NCBI RefSeq assembly: GCF_022581195.2
Contig: NC_061480.1
Location: forward strand, 7,030,892 to 7,094,891
Reading direction: 5' to 3'
Length of the DNA: 64,000 nucleotides
Origin: Helicoverpa zea
Taxonomy: Eukaryota > Arthropoda > Insecta > Lepidoptera > Noctuidae
Below the pieces are notes generated by a model. The model had not been told where the DNA came from and made no database searches. It saw nothing but the letters and a program-made list of their open reading frames with translations. The position numbers were made by a program, and so were the translations under genes. Below are positions 22,437 to 33,498 of this stretch, one piece after another. The stretch's first letter is position 1. Every line of letters starts with the position of its first letter.

Positions 22437-23640
22437 CCTATTGCTGTGGTGTCCGTGAACAACATGCCTTGCTCCTACTATGCTCCAGATGTTACGGGAA
22501 GAATCCTGTAATGTACCTACCTGTATGTAAATGGTGAGATCAATCCGGTTTTATTTAGCCTTTATGTAATACATGACTTGTAATCCATCTTGGTGGGTTA
22601 TTAGTTAAAGACATACTGAAAGTGTATGAGAACTTGAGTTAGATAACTAATAGGCTTACTATGTAAATGAGCTCAATAATATTTATTTCTAATCTTTCTG
22701 CTCATGAGAGTTTCAACAAGTACCTACACAGAAATATAAGTTTACTGCTTTTGTGATATAAATGCACACTGATTTGATATTGACTTACTCAATTTGTTTT
22801 CATTGAAATGGGATAGTTAAAATTGTGCATCAGGCTCTAGATTTTTGGTGCCATTTTACAATTTACAAATTGAAAGTTTGTTTACAGACCTTAGTTTTTA
22901 TTTTCTTTTACTGATTATGTAATTTGGTTGCATTAATTTTTGATGTTAACTAATGTTCAAATCTGTAACATGACAATGCTTGAGAGTCTGTCAATTGAAC
23001 GTTTGGTTACCTTAGCCAGATGCTTGCTTGCTTGTCTTTTGACTACAGGTATTAAGGATAAGCCTAAGCCATGTGAGGTGATGGTGTAAGCGCTCCAGGT
23101 GCTGTGTCATTTGACATAGTAAGCTGTGACACTTCATGCTCCCCGGGTGCTGTGCTGCTGTACAAGCTTTGCATGCTGTACGGAGTGCTGACGGCCAGTA
23201 TCTCGTTTGGCATACTCCGGTAATGAAAGCCAGTGGATAGTAGACCTGGCATATCATGCTTTGAGGTCAGGTGATCTGTTCTATTGTTTAGATTACACAT
23301 CGGAAGTAATTATGCTCTTAGCTGTATTTAGTGGAAAAATGTGTAATAATGTACCAACCATTGGTATTGTCACCTATAAGTATTCTGTGTAGCAAAAGCT
23401 GAAGTGAAGTTAACTACGCGTAACTTATCAAACCGCAATGGTAGTTGTGTTTTCAGCGTTGCTGACACATGATTAGTAATAGTTAGTTTCAAAGTTATGC
23501 CTTGAATTTATTTCTTTGAGAGCGAAAAGCTTTCCAGATTTGACGAAAGATTTTGAAGGTCAGAAGTGGCCGAACGAAATGTATGTCGTAAGTGCTTGTT
23601 CGCAGACTTATACACGAGAATGTGTAACGGCCGTGTCGTG
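22437..23640. other. No gene supported
   Basis: Mostly AT-rich with many short frames. A GC-richer patch at 23060-23280 has overlapping minus-strand frames of about 80 codons without recognisable motifs. Nothing can be named. Confidence 0.35.
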
Positions 23641-23750
23641 GCCCAAGCGCTTCTGTGCTGGTGCTGCTGATTGCGGCACGAGCGCTGCTCTGCCGGTGCT
23701 CTTGGTCGCGGCACGAGCGCTGCTGTGCTGGTGCTCCTGCTGGTTCTGTT
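23640..23750 (+). repeat. Imperfect GC-rich tandem repeat
   Basis: The words GCACGAGCGCTGCTCTGCC and GCACGAGCGCTGCTGTGCTG recur about 48 bases apart, with flanking GGTGCTCxTG words, directly before the 31-bp minisatellite. Confidence 0.6.
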
Positions 23751-24062
23751 GGCTTATGCCTTCCGAATAGTCTGAGCCTCTGGCTTATGGCTTCTGTATG
23801 GTCTGAGCCCATGGCTTATGGCTTTCGAATAGTCTGAGCCTCTGGCTTATGGCTTCCGTATAGTCTGAGCCTCTGGCTTATGGCTTCCGTATAGTCTGAG
23901 CCCCTGGCTTATGGCTTCCGTATAGTCTGAGCCCCTGGCTTATGGCTTCCGTATAGTCTGAGCCCCTGGCTTATGGCTTCCGTATAGTCTGAACAACTGG
24001 CTTGACTATGACTTGCCTTGACCATGACTTCCGTATATTTTGAGCCCCTGGCTTGACTATGA
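23750..24062 (+). repeat. 31-bp minisatellite, about nine units
   Basis: Units of the form CTGGCTTATGGCTTCCGTAT followed by AGTCTGAGCCC repeat every 31 bp. The central five are almost identical and the outer ones increasingly diverged. The array fades into CTGGCTTGACTATGACTTG variants. Such arrays often sit in the untranslated part of LTR retrotransposons; the candidate 3' LTR lies 550 bp downstream. Confidence 0.85.
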
Positions 24063-24612
24063 CTTGATTTGAATATGACTTCTATATAGTTCGAGTATTT
24101 GTTCTTGATAACATATTTCTTGCGCTTGAGTGCACGCTTGCACCCACGGTTTAACTAATAAGTAAAAGTAATCGTATTTATTTTTACAACTAATATGTTT
24201 CAGCTTTACACTCCAAACCAGGTTAATAATTTACATGATTTCTTTGTATGTTGTGTGTTTATATGTGTACAACTAATATGTTTCAGCCTTACACTCGACA
24301 CACTTACACTGGGTGGTATACCAGTGTTCTGTTATTAATTTTGTACCTGTTATTTGATTTAAAGTTGATGTTATTTATTTTTCTTTCTTTAAATGGATTA
24401 GTACTTTGTTTGAGGTTTGTAAGTCCTCGAATAATTTTTATTCTGAAAGTGTCATTGTTCAGAAAAACGATGACGAGCACGATAACCAATCGAGATTTAA
24501 ATATGACGAAATTGAGCCAGGTCCAACTCGCTTATTGCATGTGCAGGTGTTCCGAGACTCAACCAGGCTCACCCAGATCCTGCCGAGGACATCAGGGTGT
24601 CAGGAGAGGCCG
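24063..24612 (+). other. Possible 3' end of a retroelement; no gene named
   Basis: ACAACTAATATGTTTCAGC is duplicated at about 24187 and 24270. The last 130 bases are coding-like (overlapping plus-strand frames, 24406-24628) and end in the purine-rich GTGTCAGGAGAGGCCG immediately before the 237-bp repeat. That is how a polypurine tract precedes a 3' LTR. Confidence 0.35.
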
Positions 24613-24849
24613 TGTTAGCTGCCAGTAGTTACAAAGAGGGCAGCAGAGACGAGCGACCATAGACATCTCGCCATTCAGCCGTTCATCTATGCTTGGAGGA
24701 TTCTTTTTTCGAACGTCATTGTGACAAGACATGTTATCGTTTGACAGAATAAGATTTTGCCGCGTTCTTGACTAATCTTAGTTGATTTTCATGTTTAAAC
24801 TATTTCTTGTAATTTCCTCGTTAAACAAACCTGCTTCTGGTTTTTAAGA
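24613..24849 (+). repeat. 237-bp dispersed repeat, copy 2 (possible 3' LTR)
   Basis: Identical in length to the copy at 15422-15658 and almost identical in sequence. Preceded by a purine-rich tract. Both copies have a DIRS-like gag fragment within about 1.3 kb, which may be coincidence. Confidence 0.7.
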
Positions 24850-25239
24850 GTACCTATATGGTATCGTATGCGGTAAGGGGATTCAACATAATTGAAAGAT
24901 AAATAATTAAAAAAAGAAAGTTGAAATTTTAAACTTTGAAGCATAGTAGACGTCAAGGCCGCAGGGGATACGCAAGCAATTTATATGTTGTCGTATTAAG
25001 AACAATAGGTACTTACCAGAATATAAGATTTGGTTGCTATTCTTTGATAATAAACGGAGAAAGAAAGTAAAATAGATTTTCTCTCATACATTTTTATTTT
25101 CGATTATTTTTTTTTACGTGAAGGAGCAGTTTTTTCGAAAAGTTGTAGTAATAAGTATTAATCAGTGTTAAATTTCCTATACGAAACAATTTTTACTTGA
25201 GTTAAATATGCATTTTCGATCCTATGTCCACCTTTTTGT

Positions 25240-25860
25240 CTAAATCCGGACCACTGTGCGGTGCACGGATGTGTCTGTCGCGAACATATAGCTTTTGATG
25301 ACTAGCTGCTCAGAAAGGTCAGCGCCGAAGAGGCAATTATTTATCTTAGTATTCTTTAAAATACCTCTCTTTTGTTTACTCAGCACATTCACAATGGCAA
25401 ATCTGCGTGAGACAGACTCCCTGTAGTGAGTGTCATATAACAACCTGCCTGCATCGCTCAAGGTTTTTATATTATTTCTGGAGGTATGTGCCCAGTGAGC
25501 GGCAAGGTCAAGCTAAGGGCTTTTCCAATAGCTGCAATGTAGCTAGCCATTTGGCTTTGTTTGGGCTCGCCGTAGGTGTCCCTTTTAACATTTATATCAG
25601 AGATGGCAGATTTAATTTCCGGGTTCAACATTGGGGCCTTCTTTTGCTCGCAATTTTCTGGTGGCAAATATATCTGCAACATGTCATTTTAAAGCGTATG
25701 GCGCCACCTAGTTGCCAAGTCGTTATGGAGGTTGTACCCATATACTTCGTTGTTTGACGGGTCTGAGCCGAGTTGGTTTAAGACTTCTAGATCCATTGCT
25801 ATTTCGGTTGACATCTCTTCAGTAGAACCTTCAGTGCTTGAAGCCACAAGATTTACTTCA
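25240..25860 (-). pseudogene. DIRS-like gag fragment, copy 2
   Basis: Same sequence as copy 1 (LPPENCEQKK, LNPEIKSAISDINVKRD, SYIAAIGKALSLTLPLTGH), then a continuation missing from copy 1: LSDAGRLLYDTHYRESVSRR and NNCLFGADLSEQL. The LSDAGRLL...SxxRR...LFG order matches the second half of DIRS-type gag proteins. A frameshift at about 25465 separates the halves. No reverse transcriptase or tyrosine recombinase was seen nearby. Confidence 0.5.
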
Positions 25861-26469
25861 CGTGCTTGCTATGCATTGCGTAATTCATCGCCAGCATTTG
25901 GTCGTGAAAAATCTGAAAGAACGCCTTCATGTATCACTGCAATATGTCATCAGGTCAGTTTATTTGCACTGCCCATGATTAAGATTTCAACCGATTGCTG
26001 CTTCAGACAGAGGTGCGCTGTCTGAAAAGGTGCTTGAATCGATTTTACAACCTGTTTGACGTTTGTATTTGTGATAGAGTTCCTAGAAAACGAAGACCCA
26101 GAATACTGTCGTTATATTATCGCGAAGAATCCTCTTCAAAGTAGGTGCTTGTAGTCGTTTTTGCATCCAAGGTGTCGTCAGATCTGTTTTAAATAAATCG
26201 TTCTGTAATACGCCTTCTTTGAAAGAGTTGACTTTACCTGTAATTTAAATGCATTATTTGGGTGTTGAAGGCTCAATTGTTTTAGGCAATCAAAAACACA
26301 AGATCCTATTTCGTTTACTCCTCTTTGAGCCTGTGTTTCATCCTGAAAATTGCAGTAAACATCACCGTAACAAAAACAACGTAAAAAAAGAAAATAAATA
26401 AAATTGACTAGCTATGTAATTGAAATATAGTGAAATTAAAAGCAATTTTCAATAAAAAGATCTCTAGAT
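25861..26469. other. No gene supported; degenerate coding-like minus strand
   Basis: Minus-strand pieces such as GSCVFDCLKQLSLQHPNNAF (about 26230-26310) look protein-like but change frame repeatedly and match nothing I recognise. Confidence 0.3.
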
Positions 26470-26931
26470 ATATTTGTTACATTATTGTCCTGTTCGACGT
26501 ACTCAGTATGTCTCCATGATCATTCGCCACATAAGCTGTAACGGTTTCGTTACAGTTTACCTGTCTGCGACATGCTTAGGCATCTTGTGTGTGTCATACA
26601 TACCATGGTCCAAAGGATCATTAAATTTAATTGCCAAATTGTGCAACACTGCACATGCGACATTGTTGTTTTTATTTTGTCTAGTGATCCTTGCATTACT
26701 TCCTGTAATATGCAGAATCTCTGTTTAAGTAAGCAAAAACATCTCTCTATGACATTCCTTGTTTGGATATGGCTGTAGTTGTATCAATTCTCAGCTTCAC
26801 TCCTTGGTCGATGGGTGTTCGCAAGTAAGAGGTACATACATATCCACTGTCACCGAGGAGTATTCCCTTAAATTCATGATTCTCAAACCTCTGTCTGACA
26901 GAACTTTCACGAAAAATTCGTGCATCGTGAG
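26470..26931 (-). pseudogene. Harbinger transposase relic split by a hAT insertion
   Basis: The minus strand reads HDARIFRESSVRQRFENHEF, then KGILLGDSGYVCTSYLRTPI. This is the HD block and the second catalytic Asp region (GDSGY) of a HARBI1-like transposase. Downstream pieces are full of stops. The upstream half would lie beyond 29568 but is not recognisable there. The family differs from the intact Harbinger at 18483-22353. Confidence 0.75.
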
Positions 26932-29568
26932 CAGTGTTGCCAGATGCCTTGAACCGTTTATCTGTAGTAGAAACTGATAAAATCTGTATTAAATCTGTAT
27001 ACTATTTTAACTTAAACTCTGTACAATAAAATAAAACAAAAAATAGAATTATTAATCATGTATTAAATAAGCAACAACAAATTAATAAAATTGACTTTTT
27101 ATGTACTGAAGTACTTACATATGTACTATAAAATTTAAATATTAATTTAAACAAACAACTCTAACTCACACATTTGCAATAATCACACTAAAAATTACTT
27201 TATTATTTTCAATCATACATATTTTTGTTAAATTTTAACAGTAATTTATTATCAACCTCGAGGCTATAGCAAGGTTTTGCACCAATCAGTTGCTTTGTAT
27301 GTAAAAGACCTTCGATAGTAGTGGTATTAAGTCTATTGCGTTGTTTGGATTTTATCAAATTTATAGAACAGAAGATCCTCTCTACGGCGGCACTGGAATG
27401 AGGTAGACTTAGTATCGCAGAAACAAATTTTGACAGAGTAGGGTACAATTGATTGCTGTAGTTAGCAGGGTCACGGGCTGCAGTGACTTTACACCAGTAG
27501 GTTTCGACGTCTTCTGATTCATCAGGGGCTAGGTCTTTATTATTACGCAAAAACCGCCACTCTGTGTCAAGTTGTTGTAGTTCATTGACTGAGATCAAAT
27601 TTGGGAACTTTACAGCCAAAGCGACCAATGAATTTATTTTACGAGACTTGACGACATGTGGGTCAAGAAACTGCATTTCTTTAATGACATCATTGCTGAA
27701 ATCATATCTTTTTTTGATCTGCTTTGCCCCTTCTATAAAGAAGTCAAGACATTTGAGTTTAAATGCTTTAATATCATCTTGGTTTAAAGTGTTTGAATTC
27801 GTGGAGGCAAGGGAGGCTGATACCTTCGCTCCTAGGTAAAGGTTATCTATTGGTTTATAATGACGTGGATTGTCAATCTGAATTAATCCGGCTTCTGTTC
27901 GCGAAACATATTCGTCGTCCATGTAACATTCCAATAAAGATTTATAAACCGTTACCATATTGTTATGCAATTTATGAATTTGCGGCTGTTCTGACTGCAT
28001 CAGCTTATTCATATTATTAAATAACTCTAATGAAAATTCCAAAAACTCTAAATACAGCTTATTATATGGATTGTTTAATCTAAACAAGATGGAATCAGCA
28101 TTCAAGTGGTCCGTAAGAGCGGCTTCGGTGAAATATAATTTGAGTGCGGCATACTGTTCTAGAATACGGCAAACTGCTGCTCTTAGCGAAAGCCATCGAG
28201 TTTGAGCAGGATGAAGTATTTTATGGGGCTTTAGATCTAAGAACTGCTGAAACTCTTTTAGAATTCCAGTTCTTTTGGGGCTGTTATTAAAATAACTATA
28301 AATGTCTCTTATGAGAGTTTCGGGCTCTCTTGACAATTTTAAACACGCATACGATGCACAAAGATGGAATGAGTGACATACACACTTCAATACAAACAGA
28401 TGAGGGTTTTCGGCAACTAGACGGGATGATAATGAATTGTGCTGTCCCATCATGGCATTCGCACCATCAGCTGCAAATCCGATAAAATTGTCCATTGGGA
28501 TTTTATTGTCACTAAAAACTTTTTTAATATGTTGGTACAGCTTTTCGCCAGTAGCCTCTTCAAGGGGTATTAGACAAACAAATGCATCCTCCACTTTGCT
28601 TTCAAAAAATCGTGCTAATATGCATAAATGCTTAACACATCCCCTATCAGTGCTTTCATCGACGATCAAAGAAAATTTAAGGTTTCGTAACTTTTCCATT
28701 AACATCTGTTTTGCAGTTATGCCAGTCACATTCTTTAGAATAGCTGAAGTTTTTGTTCTGTCACAACTAATACTTTTTGCAATTTGTGAATCGGGACACA
28801 CGTTTTTTAGCAATTGAGGCAAGTGTTCCATAACGTTCATGGGAATATTATGTTCAGCTATAAACGCTGCGAGCAAAATCTCTCCTCTTTTGACTGGTTC
28901 AATGTTTTTGTTTGAAAATAAATCTGTCAATAATGTTTGCGAGCTAGATCCACCAGGACTTGAATTTATGTGTTTGTTTGTTTTTGTGTGTCTAAAGAGA
29001 TCATTCTTCCCAGCACTTCCAATTGAAAGATCTGTGTTACAAAATGTACAAAAAGCAAAGTAATCACCTTTATTACTAGGTCTCAACCACGCCTTGTAGG
29101 AAGAATACTCCATCCAGTTCCGATTAAACTTTTGCATCACTCTGGGTTTTTTAGATGCCATAATGGTTAACAAAAACACAATAATAAGCACTGAGTTCTT
29201 TCGCGACTCGCTCACTCGGCTCACTCTACACGCATTCGTTCTCGCAACGAGAGCAAAGTATCATAAACAGCACGCAAAGACCTCCGGGGACTTTCCCAAG
29301 TATAGCGAGTGACACTTGTAATGCTGCCATACTAAAAATATACGTTGTTAGTGAAAGTTGACCATAAATAATAGAATTATGCAATGATGTGTGTACTAAA
29401 CATGATTGTATATTTTTTGCTTCGTTCTATTTTGAGTTGAATAATTTTATGGTAATTTCATCAATCGAGTTAGAAAACTCTGTATAGAAATCTGTATCCA
29501 GTGCTAATCCGTATTACACATCAAAAATCTGTATAAATACGGAGAAATCTGTATATATGGCAACGCTG
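26932..29568. mobile_element. Intact hAT transposon, 2,637 bp
   Basis: Ends CAGTGTTGCCAGAT (26932) and CAGCGTTGCCATAT (inverted, ending 29568) are flanked by the exact 8-bp duplication ATCGTGAG (26924-26931 and 29569-29576). It holds one long transposase gene on the minus strand and repeated AAATCTGTAT words near both ends, probably subterminal transposase-binding motifs. It is inserted in a Harbinger relic. Confidence 0.93.
27209..29161 (-). CDS. hAT transposase, 650 aa, intact
   Basis: An unbroken, intronless frame. An upstream in-frame ATG at 29224 exists, but the ATG at 29161 (MASKKPRVM) gives a more typical N-terminus. A BED-type zinc finger lies at about residues 35-65 (FCTFCNTDLSIG...DLFRHTKTNKH). 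The hAT catalytic region includes FSLIVDESTD, FIGFAADGANAMMG and CVCHSFHLCASY. The C-terminal dimerisation domain reads LPHSSAAVERIFCSINLIKS, then NRLNTTTIEGLL. All expected blocks are present, so the protein is probably functional or only recently dead. The length suits the family. Confidence 0.93.
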   Translation of the reverse strand: MASKKPRVMQKFNRNWMEYSSYKAWLRPSNKGDYFAFCTFCNTDLSIGSAGKNDLFRHTKTNKHINSSPGGSSSQTLLTDLFSNKNIEPVKRGEILLAAFIAEHNIPMNVMEHLPQLLKNVCPDSQIAKSISCDRTKTSAILKNVTGITAKQMLMEKLRNLKFSLIVDESTDRGCVKHLCILARFFESKVEDAFVCLIPLEEATGEKLYQHIKKVFSDNKIPMDNFIGFAADGANAMMGQHNSLSSRLVAENPHLFVLKCVCHSFHLCASYACLKLSREPETLIRDIYSYFNNSPKRTGILKEFQQFLDLKPHKILHPAQTRWLSLRAAVCRILEQYAALKLYFTEAALTDHLNADSILFRLNNPYNKLYLEFLEFSLELFNNMNKLMQSEQPQIHKLHNNMVTVYKSLLECYMDDEYVSRTEAGLIQIDNPRHYKPIDNLYLGAKVSASLASTNSNTLNQDDIKAFKLKCLDFFIEGAKQIKKRYDFSNDVIKEMQFLDPHVVKSRKINSLVALAVKFPNLISVNELQQLDTEWRFLRNNKDLAPDESEDVETYWCKVTAARDPANYSNQLYPTLSKFVSAILSLPHSSAAVERIFCSINLIKSKQRNRLNTTTIEGLLHTKQLIGAKPCYSLEVDNKLLLKFNKNMYD

Positions 29569-29576
29569 ATCGTGAG

Positions 29577-29591
29577 TAACCTAACCTAACC
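29577..29591 (+). repeat. Short CCTAA run
   Basis: TAACCTAACCTAACC abuts the hAT target duplication. It equals almost three units of the insect telomere repeat TTAGG on the other strand. This is probably chance or an old repair patch. Confidence 0.6.
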
Positions 29592-29629
29592 AGTGTTGCC
29601 AGTCAGGTCTAGTCAAAAATTACCTCAAA

Positions 29630-29730
29630 TATAAAAAAAATAACCCTTTTGTATAAAAAAATAACCTTTTTGTATAAAAAAATAACCTTTTTGTATAAAA
29701 AATAACCTTTTTCATAAAAAATAACTTTTC
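29630..29730 (+). repeat. About 20-bp tandem repeat, five units
   Basis: ATAACCTTTTTGTATAAAAA recurs about five times with small changes. It follows CAGTGTTGCCAGTCAGG at 29591, which resembles a hAT terminus, so it may be the subterminal region of a non-autonomous hAT. Confidence 0.8.
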
Positions 29731-29734
29731 AATT

Positions 29735-29885
29735 TTTTTATTCAAGAAGTATAAAAATTTTTGTAAACTCATTATTTAGACTGGTAAGTATTTCTTCAGT
29801 TATTTTGCTTGGATCTTCGAATACTTCCAATTTGAAGTATTCACCGAGTACCTGATATTGTTCCAAGGATCTATTGACACATGCC
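29735..29885 (-). pseudogene. Coding-like fragment, unknown
   Basis: A minus-strand frame reads SLEQYQVLGEYFKLEVFEDP, then KITEEILTSLNNEF, and ends in a stop. Protein-like in composition but too short to assign. Confidence 0.3.
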
Positions 29886-29899
29886 TCTTATGATAGCCA

Positions 29900-30559
29900 C
29901 CTTGTTGTTGCCGGGCTTAATATCTTATGAATGTCGACTTAAAAAAAAACCTGGAACTCTTTTAATTTGTTTTGCCTCTTTGAGCTTTATTAATTAATTA
30001 GATTAAAGGAATTTGCTGGTCTTAAAGCCAGGTAAATAAACTATTACAATGATCTTCAGCCTTTCCAGAATTGACTTCATATATGTCGAGAAACTGTGTG
30101 CGAACACAATCTACTTCGTCATAATATATTACTGTGAGTGCACATTGTTATTTAACACTGATGTCAATTGTCTCATCCATTATAATACTGAATGGAGTTT
30201 TCTTTTACTTGTCGACAAGTTCTTGGGTTAAAACGTTTTTTTTTTTTTGGTATGGCATCTCGCAGTTTAGCCTAGGAGGCCGTGTACTGCTTAACCGGAC
30301 TTTTCCCTGTGGATGCCTAGAATTTAAGGCCAACCAGCCAGGGGCGAGTTAAAACGGGGCCAAGGATAGTTTTTATAGTATTTGTTGCTTTCCTCCTGCC
30401 TAAATTAATAGATTTTATTGTATTAGTGAGTAGTTGTCTTTGCATTGCAAATGATAGCGCCCATACGCATTACCGCACGTAGAATTACCTACTTAATTTA
30501 CTGAGTGGCTTTGATTGAAACTAAACTTATCGTTAGCCATACAAAGTTTTCAGGTAAGT
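29900..30559. other. No gene supported
   Basis: AT-rich. A T-run at 30237-30248 precedes a GC-richer block (CTCGCAGTTTAGCCTAGGAG and onward to about 30360) that could be a short insertion. I see no motif. Confidence 0.35.
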
Positions 30560-31036
30560 ACTATATTTAAGGCTTTGTCAGACAGGACGCGTACTTTAGC
30601 GCTGCGTAGTAGCGTTATAGCGTCCCGTTTTAACGTCGGGCGAGGCTTCGTCAAACAGAACGCTTTAGGGCGCGTTGAACGCTGACTCGACGACGCCGCG
30701 CCACCATTTCGCCATTCGCCAAAGCGTAGTGCAGATTGATAACAGTGTGAAGAGTTTGTTCGTTATAGAGAAGTCGAGTGATTCAGATGTGGAAGAATTA
30801 TTAGAGAAAAAGAGTATGGGTGCACGACATCAATCAAAAGAGAAAAGATTTAGGAGAATATCATCGTTTGTGTCGTGAGCTCGCATCGCATGAAGATCGG
30901 TTTTTTACATACTTTCGTATGTCTCAAGATTTATTCGAAGAACTACATGAACTGCTCATCCCAAAAATAAGCAAATGTACCACAAACTGGAGGATGCCTA
31001 TTTCTACAAGAGAAAGACTTGTAATCTGTCTAACGT
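30560..31036 (+). pseudogene. Harbinger transposase exon relic
   Basis: The plus strand encodes HDINQKRKDLGEYHRLCREL, EDRFFTYFRMSQDLFEEL and TNWRMPISTRERLVICL, the N-terminal region of HARBI1-like transposases, stopping at a GTAAGA donor as in related elements. The GC-rich stretch at 30570-30710 (GGCTTTGTCAGACAGGACGC) resembles a Harbinger end plus promoter. The second exon with the catalytic residues is absent; the accessory gene relic follows on the other strand. Confidence 0.7.
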
Positions 31037-31119
31037 AAGAAATATTTTTTTTTTTATATACATGTTCAAAATCAATCAAAATCAGCTGAGTTGTAATCAG
31101 ATAAATGCTCCAAAATTAG

Positions 31120-31605
31120 TTACATGTAGAAATATCGATTTCGCGTAGTGGTTGACGTAGCTGCTCAGGCTGTTGCAATGATGAAGTACTGGAATCGTCG
31201 GGCACAGAATTGGGTACTGCATAGCAGACGGAGTCTTCGGAACTAATAATGGAATAATGTGGTGAATTCAATATCTGGACGTTTCCTTGCAGTTCCTCTG
31301 TTTCTATGCTTGCAAATAACTTTAAATGTTTGGGCGTAACTTTGGAATGCGTGATCTATTGCATCATACTCTTGTTTTGTTTTTATTTATTTTGAAGAAA
31401 ATGTATAACTCTATCCCATTTTGCTGTCAGCAGTTATTTTCTTAGCTCGTGAACTATTTGTGTCATTTGTTTGGGGCGTCTCTAGCGGAAGTGTTTCAGA
31501 TGGGGGTGCGCTTTGTGTTCTTGGTGGAGGCGCCTCTGGAGATTGAGTTTCTATATCTGACGATGTTTCTGGTGTAGGTTCTGGAAGATAGGGTAAAGAA
31601 ACCAA
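31120..31605 (-). pseudogene. Probable Harbinger accessory-gene relic, C-terminal part
   Basis: Minus-strand pieces: a Pro/Ser/Thr-rich stretch (LPYLPEPTPETSSDIETQSP), then EYDAIDHAFQSYAQTF, then SIISSEDSVCYAVPNS with a frame change between. A disordered, Ser/Pro-rich middle followed by a short helical block near the C-terminus fits the Myb/MADF-type partner protein of Harbinger. The convergent placement with the transposase relic supports this. Confidence 0.4.
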
Positions 31606-31864
31606 AGAGTGCGCAAGTTACAAACTTTTTTTTTTTTAATAAACTTTCACCTTAATAGTTTTGAATTTTAATTATATTTAGGCATTGGTTATTTAGGAAC
31701 ATTTCTTTTATTATTAAATACAATCACATAATACAGACTAATTAATAAATCACATTTTTGGGGACGTATATCATACGCACTCTTAAGGTACCTTGTAGCT
31801 AAGAGGACGCACACGTGATGCTCTACATAAGCTAAGAGTGCGCATGAACACGATTATGAGATCT

Positions 31865-32830
31865 TCAGCCTTGACAAATTTCGCACTTAAAGACTCCAAA
31901 TCCTAAGTAATCTGTACATTCGTCATGCCACCAAGCTTCGCATCTGCTGCACTGGATCCAATCTTTCTCTGGAGGATCTACGTAAATTTCTGAGCAAAGA
32001 GGACACCTTATTGCCTCAGAACCCGTGCTTGTGGTCAACAATATAGGTCTCTTTGATGTTTCAGGATTTTTTATTCCTTTATTTTTTACTGTTTTTTTGA
32101 TCATCTTTGCCTTCACTTCTTTTTGTTTCATATCTTCTTCTACCTGAGTTTTGTAGAGAGAACTTGTAAGAATTTCAGATTTTTTACGTTTGATATTTCT
32201 TTTTTTATTAAAATTACATTTTGGTAATGGGTGGATATCGGACGGCTTAAAGTAGAAGTGGAACTTCCCTAATTGTGTTGGTAGTATTGACGGGAAACCT
32301 GTCTCTATAAAGTGTCCCAAAAAAAGTGGATCAGAATATTTTTGCTACAAGAATATTTTCTGCAATGCTTCTTGGAATGCGTTCATAAGAAAAAAACTAC
32401 CATCGGCGGTGCAAGCTGACCGGCCGCGTTAGCAGTCAAAAGGACTGTGAGATTTTCTTTCTCGTTTCCAGATGTTGAGTAAATGTTTTTGTCTCCTCGT
32501 TTAACTAGCACGCGACCTGGCTGTGGGTTTAGGTAGAACGCACTTTCGTCAGTATTAAATACTCTCGACGGGTCTCTTATGGCTTCTGACAGCTGACTGT
32601 CCTCTATATATTTTGCAACTTCTGAAAACCACTCTAATATTTTTTGTTCTGTTACAGCTTCCCTTGATGTGATTAAGTTTCGAGATACACGTTGTGATAG
32701 TTCTGGATGTCTTTTTAAAAATAAATCAACCACTTTCTACCAGGAACGAATGGATTTTCTCTTTTATCAGCTTTAATGATGTGTTGAACTGAGTCTAGTA
32801 ATTGCTTTACTTCTTTACTACTTTTTGGGG
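31865..32830 (-). pseudogene. pogo/Tigger transposase relic with PHD-like C-terminus
   Basis: From 32830 down: SSKEVKQLLDSVQHIIKADK and FVPGRKW, DLFLKRHPELSQRVSRNL (the CENP-B-like DNA-binding half), then RVFNTDESAFYLNPQPGRVL (first catalytic Asp) and NLTVLLTANAAGQLAPPMVV. The rest of the catalytic domain is deleted. The frame resumes at 32320 with a Lys-rich region and ends in a Cys/His cluster (CPLCSEIY...QCSRCEAWWHDEC...FKCEIC) that fits a PHD-like zinc finger. Frameshifts at about 32745 and 32383 make it dead. It sits directly after the SAP-SWIM relic on the same strand. Confidence 0.75.
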
Positions 32831-33498
32831 TGTTTCTGTTTGTTTTCTGTGGGTGTTTTCATTACACGCCATTCAGACTGTTCTTTAAATCTAAGGATGG
32901 CATAGCATACACATGGTGTGTGCTTACAAACTGCCTTTGGTCCCTTACCAGCAGCACACTCGCATATGGACTGGATGATTTTGCCATTTGATTCAATAGC
33001 AATATACACAAAATAGGATAAGGCTTTAGTAACCTCTGATCTGACTTGTCCTTTGTAAAAAAACAAATTGTTTTGTGTACATGACACTAAAGTAAAGCTA
33101 CTATATATTCACTTGCCATCATATTATAGCCTTTCCTGTGAACGGCAGCATACTCTGTCATTCCTGTATTGTCTTTGTAGACCTCTAAAAAGTATGTTGA
33201 TATATTAACTATATCCAAGTCAGGTGATAGAGTTTTCGAAGTGACACTGCTGTATGAACTATCTGAAGGCCACTCAACACTTAGCACCAAATCGTCTTGT
33301 AGATAAACTACATTATCGGTTCTATCAAAATTGTTGTTCCTGTCATAGTCAGGAAGTATGTAAATGAAAAAAAAATCGACGTAAAATTGGCAAATATGCA
33401 TACTTTTGTCAATAAATTGTTTCAAAACAGTAAACAAACTAACCTCTTAACAAGTTGCTCTTTCGTCCCGCTTATTTTTGCATTTCTTCTCCTTAATT

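Noticed and set aside
23640..23840. Overlapping 60-105-codon frames in the GC-rich repeat
   Set aside because: Open in several frames on both strands because the DNA is a tandem repeat without stops; not evidence of coding.
29161..29224. Upstream ATG as the start of the hAT transposase
   Set aside because: The 21 extra residues are hydrophobic and unlike hAT N-termini; the ATG at 29161 followed by a basic stretch and BED finger fits better.
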